64,000 bases of DNA from Hemileia vastatrix (lineage: Eukaryota > Basidiomycota > Pucciniomycetes > Pucciniales > Zaghouaniaceae), in the NCBI GenBank assembly GCA_030280995.1, contig JASXTE010000011.1:23615317-23679316 (forward strand). Direction: 5' to 3'. The notes below the pieces were generated by a model. It was not told where the DNA came from. It made no database searches and saw nothing but the letters and a program-made list of their open reading frames with translations. The position numbers were made by a program, and so were the translations under genes. This document shows positions 31,152 through 43,099 of this stretch, piece by piece. How positions within the stretch are numbered: position 1 is the first letter of the stretch; each line of letters begins with the position of its first letter.

Positions 31152-32249
31152 TGTAGACAATCCTATAGTACTAGCTATAGGCCTTGTCCAAGGGAGTTGG
31201 AGAAAACCCAGAGAGAAAATTTCCTGTCCCTTTAGAAAAATAAAGTGAGAGTTACCTGCTACAGTAAATTGGTTCATGTTTCCTAATTCACCTTTCCAAC
31301 ACACTTGACTATCTGATCAGCCAAGAAAGTAGTCTCCAGACAATCTACCAAACCAAAGGACTTAAATGTAGACAAATTTTCACATCAGAGAAAGCAATGA
31401 TACTTGATGTACGTTGCAAATCCACACCAGACACAGCAATAATACTTGATATAGCTTACAAGACTATACCAGAGAAACCAGTCGCCAAGTTAAGTTAAAT
31501 GAAGATTTCACCTTGCAACAAACACAGCCAATTGTGGCCAAAAAACAGTGAAAACTGAATGAGGATCAAGGATATCACCTCAGGATCATTGTATGATAAT
31601 TAAAGTTGCCCCAAACTGTCTTATTCACTATGTACACATAGACAACTATCTAAAAACCCATGGATACCAACAAATTTGGTGTTCTTGAGTTCCAAATTGC
31701 AAAAAACCCCTCTAGAAATGCTTCCCAGCCTTCTAGCACCAAGACAGACAGTCTACCTGACCTTGGGAGGCCCGCCTGAGGCAGCCTGAACACCCTGAAG
31801 CCAGAAAACTACCAAAAACCTCCAAAAATACCAAAAATACTTAGAAAAATCTACTAAAACTACTAAAGCCTTTAAAACACATAATTAGGCTATAAAAACA
31901 TTGGGACATAAAATAAAGAGAAAAATTAGCTCATTCTAATGGTACTAAGAACTTAACCCTAAGACTTACGGTTAGCACTTAAAACACAAAAAACAAAATT
32001 AAACAGCTTTCATTTTAAATGAAAAATGAGAAATTATCCCCTTAATACTTATAATCTGAAAAATTTCATTATAACATAAAATATAGAGAAAAACTGGAGC
32101 TATCCAATGGTAGTACCCACATTCACATAGTCCCAATATTTGTTGAATAATTCCCGAAAAAGACCCAATTATGAAATAATGCCATTTAAGACATATCAAA
32201 ACAACACAAAATAGACCAACAAAGGCTCCACAAATGATGGAAGACCACA
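31152..32249 (-). repeat. 3' LTR of copy C
   Basis: A 1098-bp LTR, plus-strand text TGTAGACAATCCTATAGTAC to GATGGAAGACCACA. It shares the variants GTTCTTGAG and CCCATGGATACCAAC with the 5' LTR of the same copy (42127-43099), which marks them as a pair. Confidence 0.9.
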
Positions 32250-32330
32250 TCCTCCCTCCAATAGAAAATTTTCACATTCTCCTCCATCACAAGCACCATT
32301 TTTAGCTTTCTTTAAAAATCTGCTACTGAC

Positions 32331-32934
32331 ATGGGTCCTTGCCAATACTGCATTGACAACAATCTCATTTGTACCATCACACCACCGGCTCATCCCTACA
32401 GAACCTCCTGCTCTGCCTACCATTCTAGGAAAAAAATTTTTTACAGACCTGGTCCATTGTTCTCTTCAACATCTTCTCCTCCTCCCCAACCTGATCCACC
32501 TTTTACCAGCACCAAAAGATCCAGACCATCCCTCCTGATCCCCAGACTGGTCAACAAATTACACCATACAAAAAAGAGTTCCAACCCCGCTACCACCACT
32601 AACTCTACCATCTCTGGTCCTTCTGATGAAAGGCCCAATACTTCTTCATACTGAAATTCAATCTAACAAATTTCCAGTGCAATTCCATACAGACAGTGAT
32701 GATGAAAATGTGGGAACCATTGAAGCACACCCACCTAATCCATTGCCCACCATCAAAGAAAAATTCCAAAAACATTCTTCTTAACAGAAGCATCTCATTC
32801 TAAATTACTTCCAAACCACTCCTGCCAGAAATCCACAAGACCTTGAAAAAAGGAAGAACCTCATTCATCAGTTCAAAGCCAATGGTGAAAATTTTGTTAC
32901 ATCCCTTTATTCTCTTCTGACTCTTGACTCTTGA
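32331..32934 (+). pseudogene. asORF1, copy C (antisense zinc-cluster protein, decayed)
   Basis: The usual start codon has become ATT (32298-32300) and a stop follows, so the longest frame starts at the internal ATG 32331 (MGPCQYCIDNNLICTITPP). The first three Cys and the fourth remain, but the fifth and sixth are Tyr and Phe (TSCSAYHSRKKIF). The splice donor GTAAG is now AAAGG, while the acceptor TTTCCAG near 32680 remains. Exon 2 (EAHPPNPLPTIKEKFQKHSS) has a TAA before QKHLIL. It is the most damaged copy of this gene and belongs to the same subfamily as copy A (KSATDMGPC). Confidence 0.65.
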
Positions 32935-33052
32935 TTAATCTCTTGACTTAGAAATAAAAAAATTCTTGACCTCTCCAGACATCCTGAATGTAGCCAATCA
33001 TAAAAAAACATTTAACCAGTTTAAATTCTTGGTGAACTAATCCTCAGTTTTA

Positions 33053-33130
33053 AGTCTTGGGGGACTAACACCCCTCATTTTATAGTCTTGAAGGACTCAA
33101 AAACCCTCAGTTTATAGTCTTGGGGGACTT
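33053..33130 (+). promoter_or_regulatory. AGTC-N6-GACT sites, copy C
   Basis: Three intact sites (33053-33066 TTGGGG, 33084-33097 TTGAAG, 33117-33130 TTGGGG), then a GGGGTAACTG hairpin with a decayed right arm (33200-33240). The rest of the cluster and the asORF2 start are deleted. Confidence 0.55.
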
Positions 33131-33253
33131 GAAACCTAAATCAAAAAGACAGAATCAGAGATCCAAATATTAAAGACCAAAGAAACAAGATAACATTCTG
33201 GGGTAACTGTTCTACAGAGCAGCCAGCTCTTCAGTAACCTCCACACTTCCCTT

Positions 33254-33375
33254 AATATACACTTTCCAGAAACCTTCATTACAAAGAAGACAGTTCTTCC
33301 TCCAATCCAAACAAAAAGCAAAAATGCCACCATAATCCGGACCACCTGCCAGAGGCTTCTTCTTCCAGACATTAA
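33254..33375 (+). pseudogene. asORF2, copy C, 3' tail only
   Basis: Matches the last 40 codons of asORF2 exon 2. The frame is shifted, but the end EASSSRH-stop equivalent (CTTCTTCTTCCAGACATTAA) is clear. Everything from the hairpin region to this point is missing, an internal deletion. Confidence 0.65.
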
Positions 33376-33487
33376 AATAATAATAAAAAAATTAATAATT
33401 CACTAACTAGAAAGAACAATAATAATAAAAGATACTTAAAAAAAATTATTTATATTTTATTTTATTTTATTTATTTTTATTTTATTT

Positions 33488-34298
33488 ATTTTTATTTTTA
33501 TTTTTATTTTTATTTTTATTTTTATTTTTATTTTTATTTTTATTTTTATTTTTATTTTTATTTTTATTTTTATTTTTATTTTTATTTTTATTTTTATTTT
33601 TATTTTTATTTTTATTTTTATTTTTATTTTTATTTTTATTTTTATTTTTATTTTTATTTTTATTTTTATTTTTATTTTTATTTTTATTTTTATTTTTATT
33701 TTTATTTTTATTTTTATTTTTATTTTTATTTTTATTTTTATTTTTATTTTTATTTTTATTTTTATTTTTATTTTTATTTTTATTTTTATTTTTATTTTTA
33801 TTTTTATTTTTATTTTTATTTTTATTTTTATTTTTATTTTTATTTTTATTTTTATTTTTATTTTTATTTTTATTTTTATTTTTATTTTTATTTTTATTTT
33901 TATTTTTATTTTTATTTTTATTTTTATTTTTATTTTTAATTTTATTTTTATTTTTATTTTTATTTTTATTTTTATTTTTATTTTTATTTTTATTTTTATT
34001 TTTATTTTTATTTTTATTTTTATTTTTATTTTTATTTTTATTTTTATTTTTATTTTTATTTTTATTTTTATTTTTATTTTTATTTTTATTTTTATTTTTA
34101 TTTTTATTTTTATTTTTATTTTTATTTTTATTTTTATTTTTATTTTTATTTTTATTTTTATTTTTATTTTTATTTTTATTTTTATTTTTATTTTTATTTT
34201 TATTTTTATTTTTATTTTTATTTTTATTTTTGTTTTTATTTTTATTTTTATTTTTATTTTTATTTTTATTTTTATTTTTATTTTTATTTTTATTTTTA

Positions 34299-34325
<27 letters not shown>
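33488..34325. repeat. (TTTTTA)n hexanucleotide microsatellite, about 140 units
   Basis: About 838 bp of unbroken TTTTTA register with only two visible substitutions (A for T at about 33939, G for A at about 34232). Flanked by TTTTA units and an (ATTTAA) stretch. The same place in copies A and D is about 60 bp. The purity suggests recent expansion. Assembly length could be uncertain in such a tract. Confidence 0.95.
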
Positions 34326-34329
<4 letters not shown>

Positions 34330-34489
34330 TTTATTTAAATTTAAATTTAAATTTTAAACTACTAACATACTAAAAAAAAACTTGAAAATAAAAAAACAAA
34401 ATTAACCAAAAATATGAGAACTGAAAATATTAAAATGAAATGAATAAGAATATAAAGATGAGATAAATAATAGTTACAAATGGTATCCC

Positions 34490-35310
34490 CCAGCCAGATG
34501 ATGAGCTGATCCCCTGATACTTTACCCACATCCAAGTGCACCTTGATGTGGATACACCTTTAAATAATTTTTAAATGAATTGAGATAATTAAAATTAAGA
34601 AGAATAATATAAATAAAGAAAATATGAAATAAATTGAATTCAAAGAAAATATAAAAAAATGAGATAGAGATAAAAAAGAAAATAGTACTTCCCAGCCAAT
34701 TGATGTGCCTTTCTCAAACAATGCTTGCCCACATCCAGGTGACCCTGCTCTGGTGACACCATATAATATAAATTTGTTATTTTTCCCTCTTTGTATTCTA
34801 ATAGCTCTCATAAAAAAATTAAAAGAAAAAAAGAGAGAAAAGAAAATAATCTAAAACCACTATCTAACACAACCATAGACACAAAAACTTAAGAAAAGAA
34901 AAAGACAAAGTCCAGCTCCATAGAAAGTCCAGTCCAAGGAAATGACCACTGGGTGGGCTCCTCCAAAAAGTAAAAATGATGGGAGACCAGCAGTTATCCC
35001 CCACCAAAACCAAAGAAGCTAGTCTTGAAACAGTAAGTTAGTTTAAAGTCATAGTGGACTTGAAACCTGAATATCAAAAGCCAGAACTACGATTTAACTA
35101 GCACAAACAAAATAACTGAAACAGACATTTTGGGGTAACTGTTCTACAGAGCAGCCAGCTCATCAGTTACCTTCGCACTTGCAAAAATAAAATCTATAAG
35201 CCCCACCCATGGCTACCTTCTAACAAAATAAGTTTCCTACAAAATATATGCCCAGCATCACCAAAATCCAAAATTAAAGAATGTTTCTTAGTTTATCGTC
35301 ATTGCAGAGT
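34490..35310. other. Region between microsatellite and pol, copy C
   Basis: Holds the CCACATC...GATGTGG quasi-palindrome (34526-34551), a decayed second one (34728-34752), one AGTC-ATAGTG-GACT site (35047-35060) and the GGGGTAACTG/CAGTTACC hairpin (35132-35173). It matches copy A 18790-19826 without the solo LTR and with one hairpin module instead of two. No coding frame is supported. Confidence 0.5.
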
Positions 35311-36616
35311 CAATCTTCTTCACTTCTAGTGCCTCTTGGGTAAAATATCTTCACCTGATCAACAGCCACTCTCTTCTTTATGACTGAGCCATCTAACCCC
35401 TCCAAATCATAAGAAACTTCAGACACCTGAGATATGACTCTGTAAGATCCATTTCATCTTTCAGAAACTATTTTTCCCCACTGACTCTCCAAACTTCTGT
35501 TTTGCACCAAAACCAAACAACCAGGTTTAAGGGATTCCTGAGTCTATGAGCCAGCTTCTTGCCCCAGTATCTTACTGATTGATTTCTTGTCTTCATCATT
35601 CTATAGTATGCCTTCTCTTGACATTCCTCTATACATTGCAGCTGTTGCATCCTTGCACAAAACAAATCTTTTGTTGAGAATACATCATCCCAATTGATTC
35701 CAAGATGAGAGACAGCTTCCAAATCCACTGGAGGAGCAGATTTTTCCCCAAACATTAATTTATAAGGGAAATAGCCAGTTGTCCGTTTCACAGTGATCCT
35801 ATCAGCAAATAACACCAAGGGTAAATAATGACTACATTTTTCAGCACAATCTCCACACATTTTCACCAAAGCATTTTTGATAACTTTATGGCCTCTTTCA
35901 ACCATGCCTTCAGCTTCAGGATAATAGAATGTAGCCACCCTGACTTTAGAACCAATACTTGCCACAGCTTCTTTGTATTTAGCTCCAAAATCTGGCCCAC
36001 CATCAACAGTCACCAACTTTATCAACCCATACCTAAACACCCATTCCTTCTTTAAAAATTCTGCCACATTTTTGGCATTCAAATAAACCAGAGACAAAGC
36101 CTCAACCCAACCAGACAAATAATCCCTGGCAACAATCAAGTATTTATACCTGCCCTCTTTGATATAGACAGCATCCAGACTAAACCTTCCAAACACAGTT
36201 GACTCTCCAGTAGCACCGTCAACCTCTTTATGTTTCAAGTGACTTCTTCTTTGACATTCATCACAAGATTGAACTCAACCCTGCACAGCCAACTTCATAC
36301 CTGGCCACCAAAATCTATCTGCTACTCTCCTATAAATCTCTTAAAATCCTCTATGACCAAGATCTTCATGAAAATACTTCAACACCAACTCTTGACCCTT
36401 CTTCTGAGTCACCACTACCTGAGGATTTGGATGCCTCCTCTTCATCAACCTCCTTCCTGACAGATAAGAGCCGGGACTCTTCTTCTTGATTGCCACCCAA
36501 GTATCATCATCACAAATATCTGGCATATCCAAGGTTAACAGATATTTAACAATAATAAAATAAAACCCAGTCTGACACCAGGTCTCATATTCAAAATCCA
36601 ACAAAACAACATCCAA
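35311..36616 (-). pseudogene. Integrase, copy C
   Basis: Zinc-module part near 36360-36341 (HEDLGHRGF), then after frameshifts the core: FSLDAVYIKEGRYKYLIVAR (first Asp), KLVTVDGGPDFGAKYKEA (second Asp) and PEAEGMVERGHKVIKNAL (Glu). The domain continues LPLVLFADRITVKRTTGY. All three catalytic acids remain. The C-terminal part decays after 35468. The sequence GAGTCAGTGGGG (minus strand, 35487-35476) is the empty site of the large insertion in copy D. Confidence 0.85.
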
Positions 36617-36682
36617 GGGTAAAACACCTTCATCAAAATCTCAAGTGTACACATGAGCCACGAGACCAGCCCATCCAGCACA

Positions 36683-37414
36683 CTAATACCTCAAGTTTGG
36701 TACATCCATTTTTATCCACTGAATCCTTAGAGAATCCAGTTCACCAAAAAAATCACCATCTTTTAATCTTGAGCCATCCCAAACAATGGCCCCATATTCA
36801 TCAACTAAAACATTTAGATCACCAGAATAAAGATCAGAAACAGCCAGTTTAACCTCTTGGTGGATGAGAGAACGATCATCCAGTTTAGCCTCATGGAGGA
36901 AGAAAGAACGATCATCCAGTTTAAACTCATGGGGGAGGAAAAAACAGTTTTCAGCACCCTTTGTGCTGGCCCTAACCACTGGAACATCTTCATCAAATTC
37001 TTCATAATCCGAATCAACATCTGTGGGTGGTCTGCTTGATAAACCATCTGGCATTGTAAAAATTTTACCTGGCTTGTGCACCAGGTCAAAAGAGAAATTC
37101 TGAATAAATTCCATCCACCTAGTCTTTGGAGCATTCAGAAGTATTGATCATTTATACCAGAGATTTAGCATTCACCTGCTGCTCAAAATGCTGCCCCCAC
37201 AAAACAGTTTGCAGATTATTCAAGATTTTGCCACACCACGCAATTCCAATTTAGGCTGATAATATCTAAATTCAACCTCATTAAACACCACAGACTCATA
37301 ACTTACTGGTCTGAACCTCTCAGTATTATCTTCCTGAGACAAAACAGCACCAGCAGCAATATAACTTGAGTCCACTTCCAGATAAATTTTTCCAGCACCA
37401 ACTCCATAATCCAA
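36683..37414 (-). pseudogene. RNase H and acidic linker, copy C
   Basis: YLEVDSSYIAAGAVLSQED (37414-37220) is the RNase H start, then after frame breaks FIQNFSFDLVHKPGKIFTMP. The linker here repeats a short acidic unit: FKLDDRSFFLHEAK and LDDRSLIHQEVKL, i.e. three tandem units where copies A and D have one or two. No integrity remains. Confidence 0.75.
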
Positions 37415-37449
37415 CTTATGAAGAATATTATCTTTACCTACTACCTTCT

Positions 37450-38640
37450 TTAACTTCTAAAAAGCCCCTTCACACTTTTCAAACCATTTCCACTATGCAT
37501 CTTTCTGATCAACCTTCTTAAAGGTGAAACAAACAAAGAAAAATTTTTAATAAAAATCCAAACATACACACAAATCCCCAAGAATCCCCTGACTTCAGTA
37601 GTATTTTTGGGCCTTGGCCATGACTGAAGTTTATTGACTTTCTTCCTTGTCATAATCCTTCCCTCCTTACATACAACATGACTTAGAATTTCCAGAGCAG
37701 GAACAAAACAACAAATCTTTGACCCAGAAATGGTCAGACCAGCCTCTTCAATCCTAAAAAATACTCTCTCGAGAGTAATTTCATATTCCCAAAGAAATCT
37801 CCTTATACCAGGGTTTTCTTTCAGGACCACATTTCCATAATCAGTGGAGGGTTTTTTGATTTGAACATCATCAATAAAAATACCAGCATGAGTAGGAAGC
37901 TCATCCTGTAAAATCCAAGCCATTTGTGCTTAATATACTGCTACTTAATTATTTGCTCCTTAAGGCAACCTAGTGAGCTGAAATCTTCTCAGAGGAGTTT
38001 CAAATGTTGTAAGTGGCCGTGAATCTGTGGGAAGCTCCCTTTCATCAAAACCACCCATAATGTCACCCAAACAATAACATGCCCTTCCAGAAAAAGCTTC
38101 CATAAAGTCTTCCGCACTTGGTGGCATTCCCGCATTCTTGATAGTGACTATATTCAGGGCCTTAAGAACATGTAAAACCCTCAGCTTATCATTCTTCTTC
38201 TTTACACTGAACACTGGACTTGAATAAATAGATGTTTATTGTTTGTATAAACCAGTCCTGACTCTTTCCCTAACAATCTCTACAAAATCATCCCTAATAG
38301 CAGCCAGAATTGGAATAGGTTTGATTTGCCAAGGTTCATGGCAAACCACAGGGATCAAGTAAGGTTCACCATAAGAGTGTTTTAACACATTCCTTTCCTC
38401 TTCAAAAAATGAAACCGCTTTCTCCCTGAGCACAATAACATGCAACAACAACTTCTTTTACTCATCAGACAACCACCCATCAGGACCAAAATTAACAACT
38501 TTTAACCTTTCCACAGTCACCAGAGCAGTTTCCACAAAATCAGGAGGATTAATCACCAGCAGAGTACAGTACAGATCTCTTGACAACGGAGGTCTCTTCA
38601 AAGGAGGATTCAAACTTACAGGCATAGGCTCATTGACAGG
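37450..38640 (-). pseudogene. Reverse transcriptase, copy C (FIDD intact)
   Basis: Segments KPIPILAAIRDDFVEIVRER, LRVLHVLKALNIVTIKNAG, YCLGDIMGGFDERELPTDSR and THAGIFIDDVQIKKPSTDYG are present. They are followed by NPGIRRFLWEYEITLERVFF and RIEEAGLTISGSKICC. The catalytic FIDD is kept (about 37867-37878). Frames change at 38451/38236, 38214/37960 and 37923, so it is not translatable as one protein. Confidence 0.85.
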
Positions 38641-38943
38641 CTTAATCCTCTGCGCTACCTTCTTATACTTTGCAGCCCTTTATACAACTTGAGGGATCTT
38701 CAAAACTTCTTCAACACCAGAACTGGAACAGAAACCAAGTGTTTCCCCATTTTTCACATGTGTGGCCCAGGTAATGTTTTTGAAAGGTGTAGAAGAAAAC
38801 CCAGAGGTTCACAATTGGTAATACTTCTTTTTTTCCCCACTCTCATCACTCCAAAAATTTTCTGCAATTCCACATCTTCATCCTTGCTTACATCTTCTAA
38901 TTCTTCAAAACTTGATTCATCTTCTGAATCACATCTTCTAAAA

Positions 38944-39200
38944 TTGTGCAGTTTATCCTCATGCTGAAGGCTCAATAATTTATCTTGATGATCTTCTTTC
39001 TTCAAAAGCTTATGCAGTTCAACCTCATGCTGTAGGCCTAAAAATTGATCTTGACAATCTACTTTCTTGATAAATATGTGCAGTTAAACCTCTTTCTGAA
39101 GACCCAAAAATTGATCTTGGGGATCTTCTTTCTTCAAAAATTTGTGTAATTTAAACTCTTTCTGGAGGTCCATAAATTTGATCTTGATGATCTTTACAAA
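38944..39200 (-). repeat. Coding minisatellite, about four 66-bp units, copy C
   Basis: Units starting near 38944, 39010, 39076 and 39142 encode variants of LHKLLKKEDHQDKLLSLQHE. One or two units occur in copies D and A at the same place between protease and RT. Confidence 0.65.
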
Positions 39201-39685
39201 AATAATTCTTTTCTTCTTTCTTGATTATTATCAGATTTATTTCTTGAATTTCTTCAGTTATCTTGAAATTTTTATATTCTTTTCTTGAGTTTTCTTTCAT
39301 CCTACAAAAAGAACCAGGGGTTTCCCCAATGCTTACAGACATGGCAGGGTAATGTTTTTGAAAGGCATAGAAGAAACAATAGAGGTGCACTATTGGGAGA
39401 ACTTACATTTAGACTCCAATCTCACCAATCCACAGCTTTTCCTCATATCTTTCAATAAAGATATATAACAAATCTTCTTTTTTGAACTTTAATTAAAAAT
39501 AATTGAAAATCTTGAGAGAAAACAGATACTTGAAAAAAAAAATAAAGAATACTTGCAGAGAAGAGAAAAATTAAAGAGAGAAAGTTGAAAATCCACTTGG
39601 TATATCTCCAAGGGAGCTGACCTACTACAACTTGGGATTTCCTCATCTTGGGGAGAGGTTGTAGTACTTGGAAAATCAGCCCTCA

Positions 39686-40746
39686 TCACTTTAAAAAAGA
39701 CAGACTCTCACTAGAGCCTGAGCCACACTCCAAAAAACCAGAGGTGGCACCCACTTCCTTTCTTCTCCTACAACAATCCATGCACTGGCACATTGAAGAC
39801 AAGCCAGGCTTGGTCTCCCAAGCATCATCTCCAGGAGATGACAGCCTCATGTGAATTATTCTACAATCTTCACCAGTAAACTCCAAACTGATTCCCATAT
39901 CAAACTTATAACCAATTCTTGACTGAAATTCTATCAAGAATGGTCCACCCCAAACAACTACTACATTACCTTTGGAAATGTAAAAATGAACCTTTCCTAA
40001 GTCTCCACCAACATTTACCTTCACAAATTCAGCTGTTTCAATCATTTCAGTGACATGGCCACCAATCCCTCTTAAATTTCCACCAATTCTGGTCTTGATG
40101 GGGAGGCCAAGATGAGTAGCCTCAAACAAAGAAATAAGGTTAATCTGAGAACCAGAATAAACCAATGCCCTAGCCTCCCTGAAATTCAGAGTTACATTGA
40201 AAAAACCCAGAGGTCCATAATAATGAGTCTGAAACACTCACCAAACCTCTCAGCAGAATTACAAATGTATTCCATCTCCCCAGAAGAAACCCTTCTCCTG
40301 GTCAAAAACTTTTTTTGTCTATCAGCTAACCCAGGACTGATAGCATAAAATTTTCAATAAGAAAGGGAAAACTGACCCTGATTTATCTTTTCTAGAACAG
40401 AGTCCATAACATTAGATTGGCCAGAAACTACTGGCTTCTCAAAGTGAGCCCTTGGCTTCACTACCTTGGTCCTAGAAGATTCTTGAGGACCAGAAACACC
40501 AACAGATTCACCCTCAACAGGAACCAAAGCAGATCCCTCACCAAAAGCTTTAACTCCAGCAGGTATTGGCAATGAAGACAAAGGGACATCCTCCTCAGAG
40601 TCAGAATCAACATCCATAGGCATTGGCTCACCATTCATGTCCAATGCACCAAAACTAGGGGGGCCCATATCAGCAATCCCCTTCTGCATCTTGCACAGCT
40701 CCTCTTTGCTGTACTTCTTCCTAGCTGCACTAATCTTAGGGTCCAT
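39686..40746 (-). pseudogene. Protease region, copy C (active-site Asp replaced)
   Basis: 40746-40354 holds SKMDPKISAARKKYSKEELC-like text and DSDSEEDVPLSSLPIPAGVK. 40237-39686 holds the protease: EARALVYSGSQINLISLFEA, then GGHVTEMIETAEFVK. The catalytic DSG is YSG (GAT to TAT), so this protease would be dead even without frameshifts. The end has the cysteine-rich CQCMDCCRRRKE segment, also present in copy D. Confidence 0.75.
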
Positions 40747-40785
40747 CTTTGAAGCCTTAGGCTTTGATTATTCCTGAGATCTTCA

Positions 40786-42064
40786 CTAAGGCCTTCCCAC
40801 CTTTCCTGCTTTTATATTACAAACAACAGATAAGCATTCACAACTTGACTGTCCACCACAAGAATACAACTCCAATTCACCAAAGGAATTAGAAAAATAG
40901 ACCTTATTTACCTCTTTCCCTTTTCCCTTGACATCATCATCTTCCTTAGTAGAAGACTTCCCCTGATCGGGAATCTCCTCAAACCTTGGCCTCCTCTGAT
41001 TGAGACCTCTCCTTCTCCTGACCAAATAAACAGGTGCCTTCACCTAACCGGCCTTCACAAATGAAACATCAGGGAACTTGAACACCCTGCCATCAAACTC
41101 CACTTTCCCTCTGACACATCTCTGTTAAAAGCCCAACAATCATTGGACTTGTGCCCCCTGCTGTTGCAATAAGAGCAGACTCAACGATTACCCCTACCAG
41201 CCCTCCTATCAAAATCTCTAGGCTCAGAAGGAGATTTATTGGCCTTCTTAGCCTCTGAACAAAAATATGTTGCTGTTTTTTTAGATCAGTCAGCTTCTCC
41301 ACCACTGGGTCCCTCTCCTGTTTGGGACCCTTCACCATATTCTTCTCTTTCTTCTTCACTCTTTTCTCCTCTTCAGCCAAAGCCTCACTCACTTTGCTGA
41401 CATATTTGGCACACCCCTCCTGATAGGTGTCCACAGACTATAACTTCACATGGGCCTCCAAAGCCTCATTCAACTTTTCCAAGGCAGTAAACTTCTGATC
41501 CCCAATGGAAAGAGTCTTCATCAAGTCCTTCCTTGACAGCTCCTTCAACACATCCATCCTGACATCTCTAGCCAAGGCAGACCAAAAAAAATCCTTGGCA
41601 GAATTTTCATGTGCCAGCTCCTCCACTTCCACCAAATATTCCACCACAGGATCAAACTGTAACAGTAACTTCCTGTAACTGTGCAAGTTACCAACACCAC
41701 CATAAGATTGCCGTTAACTGACGAACTTCTTCAGATCCACCATAGTGAACCTGAAACCCCATCTATCCACCATCTCCTTACACAATAACTTCCAGTCCCT
41801 CTTATTGTAGCCAGAAGTGGCCACAACCTTCTTCTCCACTGTCCTATCACCAATGAAGAAATTAATCTGCTTCACCATGTACATGTAAGAGGCACCATCC
41901 ACACAAGCAACAGTTTCATACTTCTCTAGAAACCACTCCACATCTTCACCATAAAACTTGGTACCATCCAAAGTTTTAATCCTAACACACTCCCTAACCA
42001 TCACAGCAGGAGGACCTTCCCCCACACTGACAGTCACCACAGGAATAAAAGACCCAGAATCCAT
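40786..42064 (-). pseudogene. Gag, copy C
   Basis: Starts MDSGSFIPVVTVSVGEGPPA. The capsid-like part has WFLEKYETVACVDGASYMYM and the central helix SRKDLMKTLSIGDQKFTALE. The CCHC knuckle is traceable but frameshifted (CNSRGHKSNDC in one frame near 41140-41180). Four frames are needed to read through. Confidence 0.75.
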
Positions 42065-42104
42065 TCAAAGACAGCAGAAATTCCAAAGAACTAGAAGGTT
42101 CAAA

Positions 42105-42122
42105 AACCCACATTGGGCGCCG
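42105..42122 (-). other. Primer binding site, copy C
   Basis: Minus strand CGGCGCCCAATGTGGGTT, four bases inside the 5' LTR. The T of the expected TGG is C here. Confidence 0.65.
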
Positions 42123-42126
42123 TAAA

Positions 42127-43099
42127 TGTAGACAATTGTATAGTAATAGCTATAGGCCTTGACCAAGGGATTTGGAGAAAACCCAGAGAGAAAATCCCCT
42201 GTCTCTTTAGAAAAATAAAGTGAGATTTACCTGCTACAGTAAATTTTTTCCTGTTTTCTAAAGCCCCTTTCCAACACACTTGACTGCATGATCAGCCAAT
42301 AAAGTAGTCGCCGGACAGACTACCAAACCAAAGAACTGAAATGTAGAACAATGACCACACCAGAGAAAGCAATGATACTTGATGTAGGTTGAAAATCCAC
42401 ACCAGAGACAGCAATAATACTTGATATAGCTTGCAAGACTATTTCAGAGAAGCCAGTTTCCAAGTTAAGTTAAATGAAGATTTCACCTTGCAACAAACAC
42501 AGCCAATTGTGGCCAAAAAACAGTGAAAACTGAGTGAGGATCAAGTTTATCACCTCAGGATGGTTGTATGATAATTAGAGTTGTCCCAAACTGTCTTATT
42601 CATTATGTAAACACAGACCACTATCTAAAAACCCATGGATACCAACAAATTTGGTGTTCTTGAGCACCAAATTGCATAAAAACCCTCTAGAAACGCTTCC
42701 CAGCCTTCTAGCACTAAGGCAGGCAGTCTACCTGATGTCAGGAGGCCCGCCTGAGGCAGCCTAACCACCCTGAAGCCAGAAAATAACCAAAAACCTCCAA
42801 AAATACCCAAAATAATTAGAAAAATCTACTTTGACTACTAAAACCTTTAAAAACATAATTAGGCTATAACAACATTGTGACATTAAATGTAGAGGAAAAT
42901 TAGCCCATTCTAATGGTACTAAGAAATTAACCCTAAGACTTAAAGTTAGCCTGTAAAACACAAAAAACAAAATTAAACAGCTATCTTTTTAAATGAAAAA
43001 TGAGAAATTATCCCCTTAATACTTATAATCTGAAAAATGTCATCAAGACATAAAATATAGAGAAAAACTGGGGCTATTTAATGGTATTACCCAAGTTCA
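42127..43099 (-). repeat. 5' LTR of copy C, truncated
   Basis: Matches the family LTR for 973 bp and then breaks off within the block ATGGTATTACCCAAGTTCA, where copy D starts in the opposite orientation. The missing 110-130 bp are expected right of copy D, beyond the window. Confidence 0.85.

Larger units (their letters stand above)
31152..43099 (-). mobile_element. Ty3/gypsy copy C, inserted in copy B
   Basis: Minus-oriented: 3' LTR 31152-32249, asORF1 and a remnant of asORF2 on the plus strand, expanded TTTTTA microsatellite, pol 38640-35311, gag 42064-40786, primer site 42105-42122, and 5' LTR 42127-43099 cut short by copy D. About 1.5-2 kb of the cassette is deleted between 33245 and 33254, so that the hairpin region joins the tail of asORF2 exon 2. 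Confidence 0.85.

Noticed and set aside
33488..34325. Possible telomere-like or centromeric repeat
   Set aside because: TTTTTA is not a known telomere unit in fungi, it is bounded by element sequence on both sides, and the same spot in sister copies is a short A/T tract.
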